From contig JAGXNO010000035.1 in assembly GCA_019894975.1 (NCBI GenBank), positions 1 to 42,544 on the forward strand: DNA of 42,544 nucleotides, written 5' to 3'. Within the stretch, counting starts at the first letter, position 1, and every line of letters starts with the position of its first letter. Positions 32,661 to 41,876 of the stretch are shown here, piece by piece. Both the position numbers and the translations under genes were made by a program. The stretch comes from Promethearchaeota archaeon. Lineage in GTDB: Archaea; Asgardarchaeota; Lokiarchaeia; Sigyniarchaeales; SOKP01. Below the pieces are notes generated by a model. It saw nothing but the letters and a program-made list of their open reading frames with translations. It did not search any database and was not told the DNA's origin.

Positions 32661-34481
32661 ATGACCCTATTGAATGCACCAATTATTGATTTTTTTCTTA
32701 ACCCTTGGTTTATTCTGTCTTTGATCTTTTGGCTAATAGTTTTAGCATTAGTTTATTTATTAAGAAAAAGGGAAGGTGCTGCATACCTTTTTTTCCCCTT
32801 ATTAGTAATGTTTAGAACAAAAAGATTGAATAAATTTATAAAAAAGTTATCAAGGAAAGCACCAAAGTTTTGGAGGATTTTCTGGACAATAGGAATCTTT
32901 ATTTCATTTGGATTTATTATATATGCATTTTATTTCTTTTTTACCAACTTGATGAGTCTTATTCTCACCCCTAGCCTAAAAAATGCGATTCTTCCTCTCA
33001 TTCCAGGAGTCACTGTAGATCTACCCTTATTATTTTACCTAGCCCTTCCTCTCTTGTTTATAGTTACTACACATGAATTTGCACATGGAATTGCGGCAAG
33101 TTCAGATGGATTAGATATTAAATCTACAGGAGTTCTGGCAGCGGGGCTTTTCTTCATTATAGCTCCCGGTGCTTTTGTTGAAATTGATGAGAGAAAAGCA
33201 AATTCAAACAAGGTTAGCAGATATACCCGGTTAAGAATAGCAGCTGCAGGAACATATGTTAATGGTATTACAGCCGGGATTGCCTTTATCTTAATCTTAA
33301 GTTTTCCTCTAATGACATCACCTTATTATCGCCAAGTACCACGAGTGGGTTTGGTATTAACAGAAGAGCAAGGTGGATTTAATTATGGGGATCTTTCAAA
33401 CGGAGATGCAATAATCGCAATAAAAAAGAAGGGAACTCCTGATTCTGAATATGTATACTTGGATGAGTTTAAAAGAATCTCATTGAGCAGTATTTTAAAT
33501 AATAACACATCACTAGTTTGTTCTGTAGGTGATAATTTAACTCTTAAAATATATGAACCCTCTTCAGATAAGTTTTTGGCTAAAAATGTTACTTTAGGAC
33601 CTCGTTATAATATAGGTATTAATTATCAATATTTATCGAATGGTAGTGGATTGGAAATAACAAAGATATTTTCTCTCGTTGAAGGTGGGAATAACTTCGA
33701 TAAAAATTTAACAGTAGGGTTAATTATAGATCAAATTAACGGAATTCCAATTAATTTTTCAAATGGGGATACATTAGAAAAAGCCCTAACAACTTTTAAT
33801 TTAAAAACTATTAATTTCAGTAGACAATCAACCAATTGGACTTTAGATGTAGAAACTATAGGAGTTTATGTGGGAATTCTCAGCAACTCCTATTTTATGT
33901 ATAAAAATGATATTGGTAAGTTCTTCACCAGTTTTTGGCCAGATTTTATAATAAGGGAACTTTCATGGCTTTTTATAATAGCATTCAGTATTACCTTGTT
34001 TAATATGTTACCTTTGCCTATATTTGATGGAGATAGGCTTGTAAAGGAACTAATTAACTGGGGTATTGGTGAAAATTACAAATCCTTAAAGAAAAAGAAG
34101 GACAAGTTTTATTTTAAGAAAAAAGAAGAATTCTACGAACTATCAGAATATAGAGTTGAAAAGGTAAACTCTATAAAAATTATAATGAAAGAAAGCTCAA
34201 GAATGTATGATCCCAGTACAATTGAACTTTCAGAAGATAAATATGAACTCATCGATAAAATTGGGGATGGTTTTAAGGATTCTGTAGTATTGACTCTCCC
34301 TGAAGAAACGAATTTAACAGAAGATGCAGTAATTGAAATTTCGTATGATCACTACTATGATGAGAAGAGTAAGGTCAAAAAAACTATTCTAAACTCACTA
34401 AGAATGATAACTTTGATTATTATCGTAGGTAATTTTGCTTTATCTTTTATTAAGTTTGGTGGATTACTCTTTTGGATTTAA
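32661..34481 (+). CDS. site-2-protease-like membrane metalloprotease (M50) with PDZ-like domain
   Basis: A 606-residue multi-pass membrane protease. Helices occur near residues 12-34, 74-98, 120-137 and 155-175. Zinc motif HEFAH lies at 138-142, and the second active-site motif NMLPLPIFDGDRL lies near residue 450 inside another helix. Between them is a ~200-residue extramembrane part with a PDZ-like segment. After the active site comes an unusual ~130-residue Lys/Glu-rich beta domain before a last helix (~585-604). Such enzymes cut membrane-bound regulators within the bilayer. It is 29 nt upstream of the thiolation gene. Substrate unknown. Confidence 0.88.
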   Translation: MTLLNAPIIDFFLNPWFILSLIFWLIVLALVYLLRKREGAAYLFFPLLVMFRTKRLNKFIKKLSRKAPKFWRIFWTIGIFISFGFIIYAFYFFFTNLMSLILTPSLKNAILPLIPGVTVDLPLLFYLALPLLFIVTTHEFAHGIAASSDGLDIKSTGVLAAGLFFIIAPGAFVEIDERKANSNKVSRYTRLRIAAAGTYVNGITAGIAFILILSFPLMTSPYYRQVPRVGLVLTEEQGGFNYGDLSNGDAIIAIKKKGTPDSEYVYLDEFKRISLSSILNNNTSLVCSVGDNLTLKIYEPSSDKFLAKNVTLGPRYNIGINYQYLSNGSGLEITKIFSLVEGGNNFDKNLTVGLIIDQINGIPINFSNGDTLEKALTTFNLKTINFSRQSTNWTLDVETIGVYVGILSNSYFMYKNDIGKFFTSFWPDFIIRELSWLFIIAFSITLFNMLPLPIFDGDRLVKELINWGIGENYKSLKKKKDKFYFKKKEEFYELSEYRVEKVNSIKIIMKESSRMYDPSTIELSEDKYELIDKIGDGFKDSVVLTLPEETNLTEDAVIEISYDHYYDEKSKVKKTILNSLRMITLIIIVGNFALSFIKFGGLLFWI

Positions 34482-34510
34482 TCCTAATATTTTTCCCTCA
34501 AATGGTTTGA

Positions 34511-35488
34511 ATGACTGAGTACAATATTTTCTTAAAGACAGGTAAATGTTCTTATTGTAACAACTCAGTGGTAATACAAAGAAAATATTCGGGTGAAAGT
34601 CTCTGCCCCGCGTGTTTCGAGAAAAACATAGAAAAAAACATTTATAAAACCATTTCTAAATATAAGATGCTGAAACCCTATGATAAGATTATAGTTGGAC
34701 TCTCTGGGGGTAAAGATTCTTTTACTCTTTTATATAACCTCTCTATTATTCAAAAGAAGGCTTATCGCCCTAAAGAAATAATTGCATTAACTATAGATGA
34801 AGGTATAAAAGATTATAGAGACAAAAGCGTAAAAAATGCTATTGATTTTTGTAAGGAGCTAAATATTGAACATCATATCATCTCTTTTAAGGAGAAAGTT
34901 GGTTTTACTTTAGATGAAATCATCAACATTAAAAGAAAGCTTCCTGATTATAAATATGCTTGTAATTATTGCGCTGTTATAAGGAGAAGATTATTAAATG
35001 ATAAAGCAAAAGAATTAGGAGGAACTATCTTAGCCATGGGGCACAATCTAACTGATATTGCGGAAACCTTTCTTATGAACATTCTCTATAAACGATTTCA
35101 CCTAATAGCCAATCAATATTTGTTTAAGGAACAAGATTCAAGAACGAGTCAATTTTACATAAAAAAAATTACCCCCTTAATGAGGATCCCAGAGGAAGAG
35201 ATCTTTCTTTATGCAAATATAAAAAAGTTCCAGTATTATCCTTCGCACTGTCCTTATAGAGAAAAAGATCCTATAATAAGAAAAAAAGTATTAGACTTCA
35301 TTCAGGAATGTAAAAAAACCAGTTCAGAAATTGAATTCAATCTACTAAGTGGATTTTTGGAATTATCATCCATTCTATATGATCACTATGAAAAAAAAGA
35401 TTATTACACATGCCAATCTTGTGGTTATCCCAGTACAAATAAAGTTTATTGCTCTTACTGCATTTATTTACAAGAATTTAATCTTTAA
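34511..35488 (+). CDS. tRNA thiolation enzyme, CTU1/NcsA/TtuA family
   Basis: A 325-residue ATP pyrophosphatase. An N-terminal zinc finger (CSYC...CPAC) precedes the PP-loop SGGKDS near residue 70. The CNYC motif near residue 155 holds the sulfur-transfer or Fe-S cysteines, and MGHNLTDIAETFLMN is typical of the group. A C-terminal zinc finger CQSC...CSYC follows. These enzymes 2-thiolate tRNA, at U34 (Ncs6/CTU1) or U54 (TtuA), using a ubiquitin-like sulfur carrier. Which position is modified here cannot be told from sequence alone. The end overlaps the convergent Get3 gene by 4 nt. Confidence 0.88.
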   Translation: MTEYNIFLKTGKCSYCNNSVVIQRKYSGESLCPACFEKNIEKNIYKTISKYKMLKPYDKIIVGLSGGKDSFTLLYNLSIIQKKAYRPKEIIALTIDEGIKDYRDKSVKNAIDFCKELNIEHHIISFKEKVGFTLDEIINIKRKLPDYKYACNYCAVIRRRLLNDKAKELGGTILAMGHNLTDIAETFLMNILYKRFHLIANQYLFKEQDSRTSQFYIKKITPLMRIPEEEIFLYANIKKFQYYPSHCPYREKDPIIRKKVLDFIQECKKTSSEIEFNLLSGFLELSSILYDHYEKKDYYTCQSCGYPSTNKVYCSYCIYLQEFNL

Positions 35489-36474
35489 GACCTATCAATC
35501 AAAAAGTGCCCCATTTCTTTTAATTTGTCGTACTCTCTTATTTCTTCCTTGAATAAAGGCACTTCAATTAAATTCTTATGTAAATTCTCCCCAAATACTT
35601 CTTTTATTTTTACTAAATTTTTACCTTGCATTTTTCTTCTTGCTTTACAAAATTCACATAGTTCAGTTGTATCTTGGTATATTTGATTCACAACGATGTT
35701 GGATACAGGAATATTATTTTTAACTAATTCATTTAGTAGTCTTCCCGTTTCCGAAATAGCCATTTCTTCAGGGATCATAACAATTATAAAAGAGTTCTTT
35801 ATAGGATTTGTAAGATCATCTCTGGCATTTATAATCGAATCATTTAATCGTTCTAATACTTCTAATGAATTATCTTCCTTTTTTTCTTCACGACTAAACA
35901 TCCGTTTCACAGCTCCAAACATATTACCTATTTTTGCTCTCATTTTTATAAGCTTACCAATCCATCCTGATAATGTTTCTGGTAAACTTAAAAATCTCAG
36001 TGTATGCCCTGTGGGTGCAGTGTCAAATACAATTAGATCATAATCATGATCTGTCTCAACAAACTCTAAAATCTTTCCAAAAGCTAAGGCTTCATCTATT
36101 CCTGGAGGAGTCATGGAAGTTAATTCTTCCATATCTCCAAACAGTGGTAAATTTTCCATCAATCCAGACATTCCCATTTCTTCCATTGGATTTATATTTG
36201 TTAATCCCTGAAAATCTGCCATATTTACCTTAGGGTTAATCTCTAAAGCAGTAAGATTATCTATCCCTGCAATGGGTGTAGGTACTCCCGGTGCTAACTC
36301 GATCCCAAGACTGTCACCTAATGAGTGAGCAGGATCTGTACTTATGATCAATGTGTTCCGACCATGTTCTGCTGCCCAAATTGCCGAACTTGCCGCACAA
36401 CTTGTTTTTCCAACTCCTCCCTTTCCTCCAAACATAACCATTTTTAAATTTAATAAAAGATCCTTTATTTCCAT
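35485..36474 (-). CDS. Get3/ArsA-type targeting ATPase
   Basis: A 329-residue ArsA/Get3 ATPase with the deviant P-loop GGKGGVGKT at residues 17-25, the switch I region STDPAHSLGD, DTAPTGHTLRFLSLP, and a late CEFCKARR motif. The paired cysteines (C-x2-C) that hold zinc at the Get3 dimer interface support Get3, a carrier of tail-anchored membrane proteins, over an arsenite pump, and no arsB gene is near. A Met-rich stretch (GLTNINPMEEMGMSGLMEN) may line the client groove. It follows aRF1 by 66 nt on the same strand. Confidence 0.9.
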   Translation of the reverse strand: MEIKDLLLNLKMVMFGGKGGVGKTSCAASSAIWAAEHGRNTLIISTDPAHSLGDSLGIELAPGVPTPIAGIDNLTALEINPKVNMADFQGLTNINPMEEMGMSGLMENLPLFGDMEELTSMTPPGIDEALAFGKILEFVETDHDYDLIVFDTAPTGHTLRFLSLPETLSGWIGKLIKMRAKIGNMFGAVKRMFSREEKKEDNSLEVLERLNDSIINARDDLTNPIKNSFIIVMIPEEMAISETGRLLNELVKNNIPVSNIVVNQIYQDTTELCEFCKARRKMQGKNLVKIKEVFGENLHKNLIEVPLFKEEIREYDKLKEMGHFLIDRS

Positions 36475-36540
36475 TTTTTTAGATTACTCCTTTTAGTTTT
36501 ATAAAAAATCAAAATCATGTGAATCTCGTCATTCAGATGT

Positions 36541-37821
36541 CTAATAGTCAATTTTATAACGAAGAATAGCTGCAATTCCACCAAAAGTACTATATAAACT
36601 CTCACCCTCTTCTGTTTCGGCGGATAGAATCTCCACATCTGAACCAATTGATTCAGCTACTTCTCCAAGAACCTCAATTAAGGATTTAATTTGAATTATT
36701 TTAAATGAATTTGAGCTGCATTTGGGGCAACTACTATCTTCAACATCATCTCTAAATTTTTCTAATGATCTTTCATCTAACACTTTATTTTCAGTGTGAT
36801 CACAATTGGAACATCCTAAGTTAATTTTTTTTTTGTTTAGCTTTTCAGAAAGTAAAAGAATATCAACAGCACCAAAATTCAAGCCTCTTTCTATTTCTTC
36901 TAACCCATAAATAGCCAATCCTGTATCATTTGAAATTTCTTTCATGAATCGTTGCATCACTTCTTTTTCACGAATGTATTTGATATTTTCCATTTGTTCT
37001 TTAACCTTTTCAATTAAAGCTCGAATTCCTTCAGAACCTCCATACCCAATATCTACAACGTCTATAATTTTATCTCGTAATCTGTAATCTAAACTATCAT
37101 CTTTTACAAATTTTTCTTTTGAAGGACCCGGACCTCCAACAAAAATTCCCTGTAAATCTTCAATTTTTAAAAAAACATCATTTATTGTATCAGTAATTCT
37201 CCGATAGAAAGCCATTTCTGCTTCTTCATTTAACCTTTCAAATCTTTTCTGTGATTGACCGCCTTGTGAGTGTTTACCACGAATTCCTGAAGTAAATTCC
37301 TTTACAATTTCGATACTATTTCCTTTAATATACCCTACTGCTGCTTCTTTTCTCCCAACTACTAACAAACCATAAGCTTCTGTAGGAGTAAGCATATCTA
37401 CCAAGGGTTCTAGTAAAAACTCACTTGCACAATGATACCTAAATGTTTTAACTCTATCAGGAGGTTCTACTATTGTTAATTCATTTCTTTCTGTACCAGG
37501 AGTGTTACTTTGAGGAATTGCCCCTGAAAATATAATAAAACCATTTTCAGGTACTTCCTTTATATTTTTTAATTGTCCTAAGATACTACTAATACTATCT
37601 AATACATTCTTTCTGGTTAGCTTTGATTTAATATTTTGACTTTCACTAATTTCGTTCTTTAAATAATTTGTTACATCTGAAATCTTTTTGTCAGAAGGAA
37701 TATACAGTGAAATTAATTCTGTATGAAATCCTTTTTTTTTTCCTAGATTATCTACGATCTGTTTCGTCTTATAGATCGCTAAATCATTAGCTTTCTTATT
37801 CATCACAATATTCATATCCAT
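36541..37821 (-). CDS. prf1: peptide chain release factor aRF1
   Basis: The 426-residue protein is a full archaeal/eukaryotic class I release factor. Codon recognition uses NIKS at 63-66 (QNIKSKLTRK). The catalytic GGQ lies at 187-189 within RGKHSQGGQSQKRF. The C-terminal domain holds a zinc-like cluster (CSNC and CPKC) as in many archaeal aRF1s. It reads all three stop codons at the ribosome. ATG at 37821 and an internal ATG two codons later (37815) are both possible. Upstream is a 90 nt divergent gap shared with phosphopantothenate synthetase. Confidence 0.96.
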   Translation of the reverse strand: MDMNIVMNKKANDLAIYKTKQIVDNLGKKKGFHTELISLYIPSDKKISDVTNYLKNEISESQNIKSKLTRKNVLDSISSILGQLKNIKEVPENGFIIFSGAIPQSNTPGTERNELTIVEPPDRVKTFRYHCASEFLLEPLVDMLTPTEAYGLLVVGRKEAAVGYIKGNSIEIVKEFTSGIRGKHSQGGQSQKRFERLNEEAEMAFYRRITDTINDVFLKIEDLQGIFVGGPGPSKEKFVKDDSLDYRLRDKIIDVVDIGYGGSEGIRALIEKVKEQMENIKYIREKEVMQRFMKEISNDTGLAIYGLEEIERGLNFGAVDILLLSEKLNKKKINLGCSNCDHTENKVLDERSLEKFRDDVEDSSCPKCSSNSFKIIQIKSLIEVLGEVAESIGSDVEILSAETEEGESLYSTFGGIAAILRYKIDY

Positions 37822-37897
37822 CTACAATGATTAAAAAGTTAACAAAAAATTAATATTTTTTCTTTATACCAATCTATATAAAGAACATTTTTTAATA

Positions 37898-37904
37898 GAG
37901 GTGA
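37898..37904 (+). promoter_or_regulatory. Shine-Dalgarno of phosphopantothenate synthetase
   Basis: GAGGTGA is a perfect 7-nt complement to the 16S tail (TCACCTC) and ends 7 nt before the ATG at 37912. A TATA-like CTATATAAAG lies at 37874-37883; the usual spacing would put transcription start close to this site, so the two signals may not both be used. Confidence 0.5.
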
Positions 37905-37911
37905 ATATAAC

Positions 37912-38706
37912 ATGCCTTTGAATGAAAATCAAGACAGTGACGTTCCTAAATCACACCCACGATACCTAAGTTTAAAATATAGGCATACCATTATTGAAGG
38001 TATGAGAAACTTAATAGTAGCAGAAGCAGGATTAATTGCTCACGGAAGAGGTGAATGTTTCGATTATATTTTAGGGGAACAAACATCTCAATCCGCGAAA
38101 AATGCAGTAAAAGCAGCTGTAGCTGCATTAATAATTGCTGATAAACCAGTTATTAGTGTTAATGGAAACGTTGCAGCACTAGTACCTGAAGAACTCGTAA
38201 ATTTATCAAAATTATTGGATATTCCCCTTGAAATTAATTTATTTTACCGGAAAGAGGGACGAATTGAGGCAATCGAGAATGTTCTAAAGAACGCAGGGGC
38301 TACGGATATCAAAGGCGTAAATGAAGAAACAATGATTGAGCTTGAAGGACTTGAAAGTAATAGGAGAAAAGTAGATTTCATTGGAAAAGCCGACGTTGTC
38401 ATGGTTCCTTTAGAAGATGGAGATCGTACAGAGGCACTGAAAAAATTAAATAAGAAAGTAATCGCTGTAGATTTAAATCCTTTAAGTAGAACCGCTCTAT
38501 GGGCAGATATAACCATAGTTGATAATATAATTAGGGTAGTACCACTAATGATAGAAATAGCAAAGGAACTAAAAAAATTAAAAAAAAAATCATTGGAGAA
38601 GATTCTGGACGACTTTGATAACAAAAAGAATATTTTGGATTCATTGGATCTTATAATTAAATATATCCAACAACAAAAAGTAGATGCATTTAAAATCCTT
38701 AAGTAA
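37912..38706 (+). CDS. 4-phosphopantoate--beta-alanine ligase (phosphopantothenate synthetase)
   Basis: A 264-residue member of the archaeal COG1701 family with the typical HPRYLSLKYRHTIIEGM, GLIAHGRGECFDYILGE, ISVNGNVAALVPEE, VVMVPLEDGDRTEAL and AVDLNPLSRTALWADITIVDN blocks. It joins 4-phosphopantoate to beta-alanine with ATP in CoA synthesis. It acts directly after pantoate kinase (15930-16892). Length and motifs are complete. A good SD precedes the ATG. Confidence 0.95.
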   Translation: MPLNENQDSDVPKSHPRYLSLKYRHTIIEGMRNLIVAEAGLIAHGRGECFDYILGEQTSQSAKNAVKAAVAALIIADKPVISVNGNVAALVPEELVNLSKLLDIPLEINLFYRKEGRIEAIENVLKNAGATDIKGVNEETMIELEGLESNRRKVDFIGKADVVMVPLEDGDRTEALKKLNKKVIAVDLNPLSRTALWADITIVDNIIRVVPLMIEIAKELKKLKKKSLEKILDDFDNKKNILDSLDLIIKYIQQQKVDAFKILK

Positions 38707-38815
38707 TGAAATTATAAAATCGTCTGATACATAAAAACTTAAAAGTTTCAAATATTATAAGTTATATATTAATATTGCTGTTCTTTTGATACTAATCTTT
38801 TGAGCAAGCTATACA

Positions 38816-39352
38816 ATGACAACTAATAAAGATATAAAGACAGATCCTTTTAGTGACACATCCAATCAAAGAATCATTATAAAGAGATGTAACCTTGATG
38901 ATTTAGATGGTGTAATAAAAGTAAATGAAGAAGAGCTTCCAGAAGATTATCCATACTTCTTTTATAAAAGCATCCTTGACAATTATCCTGAATCTTTTCT
39001 ATTAGCTCAAAATGACCAAGGAAAAATTGTTGGTTATATTATGTGGAGAGTAGAAAAGAGCCCTTCTTTAGATAGCTTGCGATATATTAATAATGGTCAC
39101 CTCGTATCCATTGCAGTCTCTCAAGATTATCGAAAGAGAGGAATAGCAAAAAGTCTATTAACTCATAGTATGCAAGCAACAAAGAAATATAAAATTCATG
39201 AGTATGTGTTAGAAGTAAGAGTGTCAAACTATAATGCAATTAAATTATATGAACGCTTTAAGTTTCAAATCGTAAACATCAAAAAGAATTATTATCGAGA
39301 TGGGGAAAATGCGTATTATATGACTCTTAAAACAAAGAAAAGATTAGATTGA
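38816..39352 (+). CDS. RimI/Ard1-type GNAT N-acetyltransferase
   Basis: A 178-residue GNAT enzyme. After a ~20-residue variable start it has IIKRCNLDDLDGVIKVNEEELPEDYP, the HLVSIAVSQDYRKRGIAKSLL acetyl-CoA motif (R-x2-G-x-A), and EVRVSNYNAIKLYERFKF. This matches archaeal Ard1/RimI N-terminal acetyltransferases, which acetylate protein N-termini. It is 109 nt downstream of phosphopantothenate synthetase on the same strand and overlaps the convergent PanE gene by 9 nt. Confidence 0.9.
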   Translation: MTTNKDIKTDPFSDTSNQRIIIKRCNLDDLDGVIKVNEEELPEDYPYFFYKSILDNYPESFLLAQNDQGKIVGYIMWRVEKSPSLDSLRYINNGHLVSIAVSQDYRKRGIAKSLLTHSMQATKKYKIHEYVLEVRVSNYNAIKLYERFKFQIVNIKKNYYRDGENAYYMTLKTKKRLD

Positions 39353-40351
39353 TGAAGATTCTAACCCTTTAATTAAGTGAGTCAATAATTCATTTATCGG
39401 AACATCAATACCTAAATCTTTAGCATACTTTAACACTCTACCGTTAATGAAATCAATCTCAGTTGTCATTCCATTTAAAATATCCTGTAACATTGAATTC
39501 TTATTATTCGATGTTCTTCTCGCAACGTTATAAGTTTCAACAGTAAAATCCTTATCTGAAAGTTGGATTTTTTTCCGTTTTGCAACTTGAACTGCTTCTT
39601 TCACGGCTTCACTCATCAAATGTTTTAATCCTTCAGATTCTAATAATTGACCATTTTTCAAATTTGTTAATGCCCCAAAAGCATTAATTCCTACATTTAC
39701 GAAGACTTTCTCCCAAGATTCTTTATTTATATCATTTACGATTTGATTCTCTAAACCTGCTAACTCGAGTAACTCCTTTAATTTTGCTAAATCAAATTTT
39801 GCCTTTTCTAATTCAGAGGGGTTATTACGGATAAGTTCTAGGTATGGGAAACCAATTTTTGTAAATCCCTCTCCTGTATGTATTAATTTACCTGGTGATT
39901 CTAAAAACGCTCCATTTGAAGTTACAATTCTTATTAATATTGATTTCAATACATATTGACTAATAATTTCTTCATTTCCAATCCCATTCTGTAAAATAAC
40001 AAACCAGTTGCTCACATCAATAAGTTTTTTGTACTGGAGCACAGCCTTTTCTATGTCATATGTCTTTGTAGTTAGAAAAATGTAATCAAATCTAAAATCC
40101 TCTTCATTTTTAGCTCTACCTTCTACATCTTTCTCGTCTGTATACACTTCAATGCTTTTTATTTCTTTTACATCATTATTTTTATAAATCTTTAATCCGT
40201 CTCTTCTAATCGCTTCCGCGTGATCTTTCATACAAAAAAATATTACTTCTAACTCATAAAGTTCAGATTTAATGTTAGCTAAATATCCACCAAATAAACT
40301 CCCAATAGATCCAGCGCCTATAAATCCAATTCTTATTCTTTTTTTATTCAA
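39344..40351 (-). CDS. panE: 2-dehydropantoate 2-reductase (ketopantoate reductase)
   Basis: The 335-residue ApbA/PanE protein has the N-terminal NAD(P)-binding GAGSIGSLFGG loop, the TTKTYDIEKA segment, LQNGIGNEE, and a C-terminal helical domain with the catalytic-region KESWEKVFVNVGINAFGALTN and the conserved EIDFINGRVLKYAKDLGIDVPIN. It reduces ketopantoate to pantoate, one step before pantoate kinase. With the two other CoA genes this shows a complete pantoate-to-phosphopantothenate route in the window. Confidence 0.92.
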   Translation of the reverse strand: MNKKRIRIGFIGAGSIGSLFGGYLANIKSELYELEVIFFCMKDHAEAIRRDGLKIYKNNDVKEIKSIEVYTDEKDVEGRAKNEEDFRFDYIFLTTKTYDIEKAVLQYKKLIDVSNWFVILQNGIGNEEIISQYVLKSILIRIVTSNGAFLESPGKLIHTGEGFTKIGFPYLELIRNNPSELEKAKFDLAKLKELLELAGLENQIVNDINKESWEKVFVNVGINAFGALTNLKNGQLLESEGLKHLMSEAVKEAVQVAKRKKIQLSDKDFTVETYNVARRTSNNKNSMLQDILNGMTTEIDFINGRVLKYAKDLGIDVPINELLTHLIKGLESSSI

Positions 40352-40394
40352 CTTCCTTCAAATAAACCCGATGATTATATCAAAGATCACAATA

Positions 40395-41264
40395 TTATTT
40401 TAAAAATTTATCCAAATCTGTTTGACCTTTGGAATATTCTCCTGTTTTCTTTTTAATGTCTAAAAGATTTACCCTATTAGGGGGATTCCTTGGTTGAAGT
40501 CCCAATTCTTTCATCAACATTAATGAGTTTTTCGCAGCATACCCCGAGAAATGATTATTAAAATAGATACCAATTTTTTCCACTTTTGGAATTATTTCCC
40601 GTATGGATTGAGCCCCTTTCTTTATTTCTTCTTCCTTGAAATCGTAATCAAACCAAATTTTTTCTCCAAAACCATGAAACCTAATATATACCAATTCAGG
40701 ATTAGTTACATCCATTCTAGGTGGTAATAATGGCTCAATAACAGCGCAATAACTAATAGATTTATCTTTCAAGAATTTAAATGTCTCATCATTCATCCAG
40801 GACTTATGTCTAAATTCAATCGCTAGATTATAATCCTCCATTTCAAGATCTCTAGGCCAACAATCTATAAATTCTTTCAAGTTCCCAAAATGTTTATCTT
40901 TTCTAAATGTTGGTGGTAGTTGAATCAAAAATGACAACAATTTCTTAGCTCCAACTAATGGTTCCATTGAATCTAAAAAATAATTTAAATCTCTTAAGCA
41001 TTCATCAATATCTAATTTATGCTCGTGGGTTATTGTTTGAGGTATTTTTGCTGAAAACATAAAATTAGGTGGGGTTTTATTTACCCAATTCTGAACAACT
41101 CCCCTTGAAGGAGTATTGTAAAAAGTAGTATTGATCTCATTTGTAAAATAAATTTCGGCATAAAATGGGAGAAAATCCTCTTTTCTTAAACTTTTAGGAT
41201 AGAAGGGACCTACCCATTCATCGTAACCCCATCCGGATGTGCCAATCAAAATCCTAGCTGTCAT
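40395..41264 (-). CDS. DUF72 family TIM-barrel protein
   Basis: The ~289-residue protein has the DUF72 start ILIGTSGWGYDEWVGPFYPKSL, NEINTTFYNTPS, FMFSAKIPQTITH, LAIEFRHKSWM and YIRFHG, and the late IYFNNHFSGYAAKNSLML. The fold is a UV-endonuclease-like TIM barrel; no reaction is established. A GTG at 41273 would add three residues, but the ATG at 41264 fits better. It is the last protein gene before the 23S leader. Confidence 0.88.
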   Translation of the reverse strand: MTARILIGTSGWGYDEWVGPFYPKSLRKEDFLPFYAEIYFTNEINTTFYNTPSRGVVQNWVNKTPPNFMFSAKIPQTITHEHKLDIDECLRDLNYFLDSMEPLVGAKKLLSFLIQLPPTFRKDKHFGNLKEFIDCWPRDLEMEDYNLAIEFRHKSWMNDETFKFLKDKSISYCAVIEPLLPPRMDVTNPELVYIRFHGFGEKIWFDYDFKEEEIKKGAQSIREIIPKVEKIGIYFNNHFSGYAAKNSLMLMKELGLQPRNPPNRVNLLDIKKKTGEYSKGQTDLDKFLK

Positions 41265-41273
41265 TTTACGCAC

Positions 41274-41580
41274 TCAATAGAGAATTTTAATACAGTATCT
41301 GCTAAATCGACGTTTCTTAATGCTAGTAAATAACTTTATTCCTATTTAAACTTTAAAATGCACCTAGTTTTCTGATTTTAGCTATGTATATTCTAAATCT
41401 GATTGCTATTAACTCATTAATTAATAATTTGTATAATCCCGAATTAACTTTTTAAAGTTTATGAATTTTGACCATAAAATTTTTAACGAACCATTTACTC
41501 TAATATTTCGTCGTTGATATTAATAATGTACTTTGAAAACATTATTCTGTCCATCGACAAGTTATTGGTTACAAAAATAT
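41274..41580. other. intergenic region upstream of the 23S leader
   Basis: About 300 nt of A+T-rich sequence between the leftward DUF72 gene and the structured leader. It should contain the 23S transcription unit's promoter; several TATA-like runs exist (for example TTTGTATAAT near 41429-41438), none decisive. No coding frame seen. Confidence 0.4.
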
Positions 41581-41581
41581 C

Positions 41582-41745
41582 TCATCATAATTGATGACAT
41601 AGAGCCAATAGCTGGCTTAGGCCCCACCTAAGTACACCAAAAATGACCTCGGTCAATAATTTGGTGCCACAGGAAGTGGGTGCTTAAACTGACCTCTACA
41701 TCGGTTGGTTTAAGAAAACCGAAGCCAAGCATGAAAAATCGTGCT
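41582..41745 (+). ncRNA. multi-hairpin RNA or structured leader upstream of 23S rRNA
   Basis: Consecutive perfect or near-perfect stems are visible: TCATCA/TGATGA (41582-41597), AGCCA/TGGCT (41603-41617), CTTAGG/CCTAAG (41616-41632), CACCAAA/TTTGGTG with inner TGACC/GGTCA (41635-41666), CCAC/GTGG (41667-41679), CTTAAAC/GTTTAAG with inner pairing (41683-41714), and AGCATG/CGTGCT (41728-41745). The 702-721 stretch can instead form CGGTT/AACCG, competing with the previous stem. The local G+C is above the surroundings. It does not match SRP RNA, RNase P RNA, 5S or tRNA by eye. It may be a pre-23S leader or an independent ncRNA. Confidence 0.55.
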
Positions 41746-41801
41746 CATAGGAACATACTCCCTATATTATTAAAGTCTACTTATTAATCGTCTCAATTTA
41801 T

Positions 41802-41829
41802 ATGAACAAATTTTTATGAACAAATTTTT
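41802..41829 (+). repeat. 14-bp tandem repeat before 23S rRNA
   Basis: ATGAACAAATTTTT occurs twice without a gap (41802-41815 and 41816-41829). It lies between the hairpin-rich leader and the 23S start and may be a simple slippage duplication. Confidence 0.85.
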
Positions 41830-41834
41830 TACCA

Positions 41835-41872
41835 ATTCAGAATACGCAAACCCTTAGGCAAGTAATCTGAAT
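41835..41872 (+). other. hairpin immediately before 23S rRNA
   Basis: ATTCAGA (41835-41841) pairs with TCTGAAT (41866-41872), closing a 24-nt loop only a few bases before the predicted 23S 5' end. It could take part in pre-23S processing; the usual long processing stem cannot be tested because the 23S 3' flank is outside the window. Confidence 0.4.
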
Positions 41873-41876
41873 CTTT

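Noticed and set aside
41591..41692. C/D box guide RNA (TTGATGA at 41591-41597 and CTGA at 41689-41692)
   Set aside because: The boxes are about 95 nt apart, the C-box match is imperfect, TGATGA is part of a hairpin stem, and no C'/D' pair is evident.
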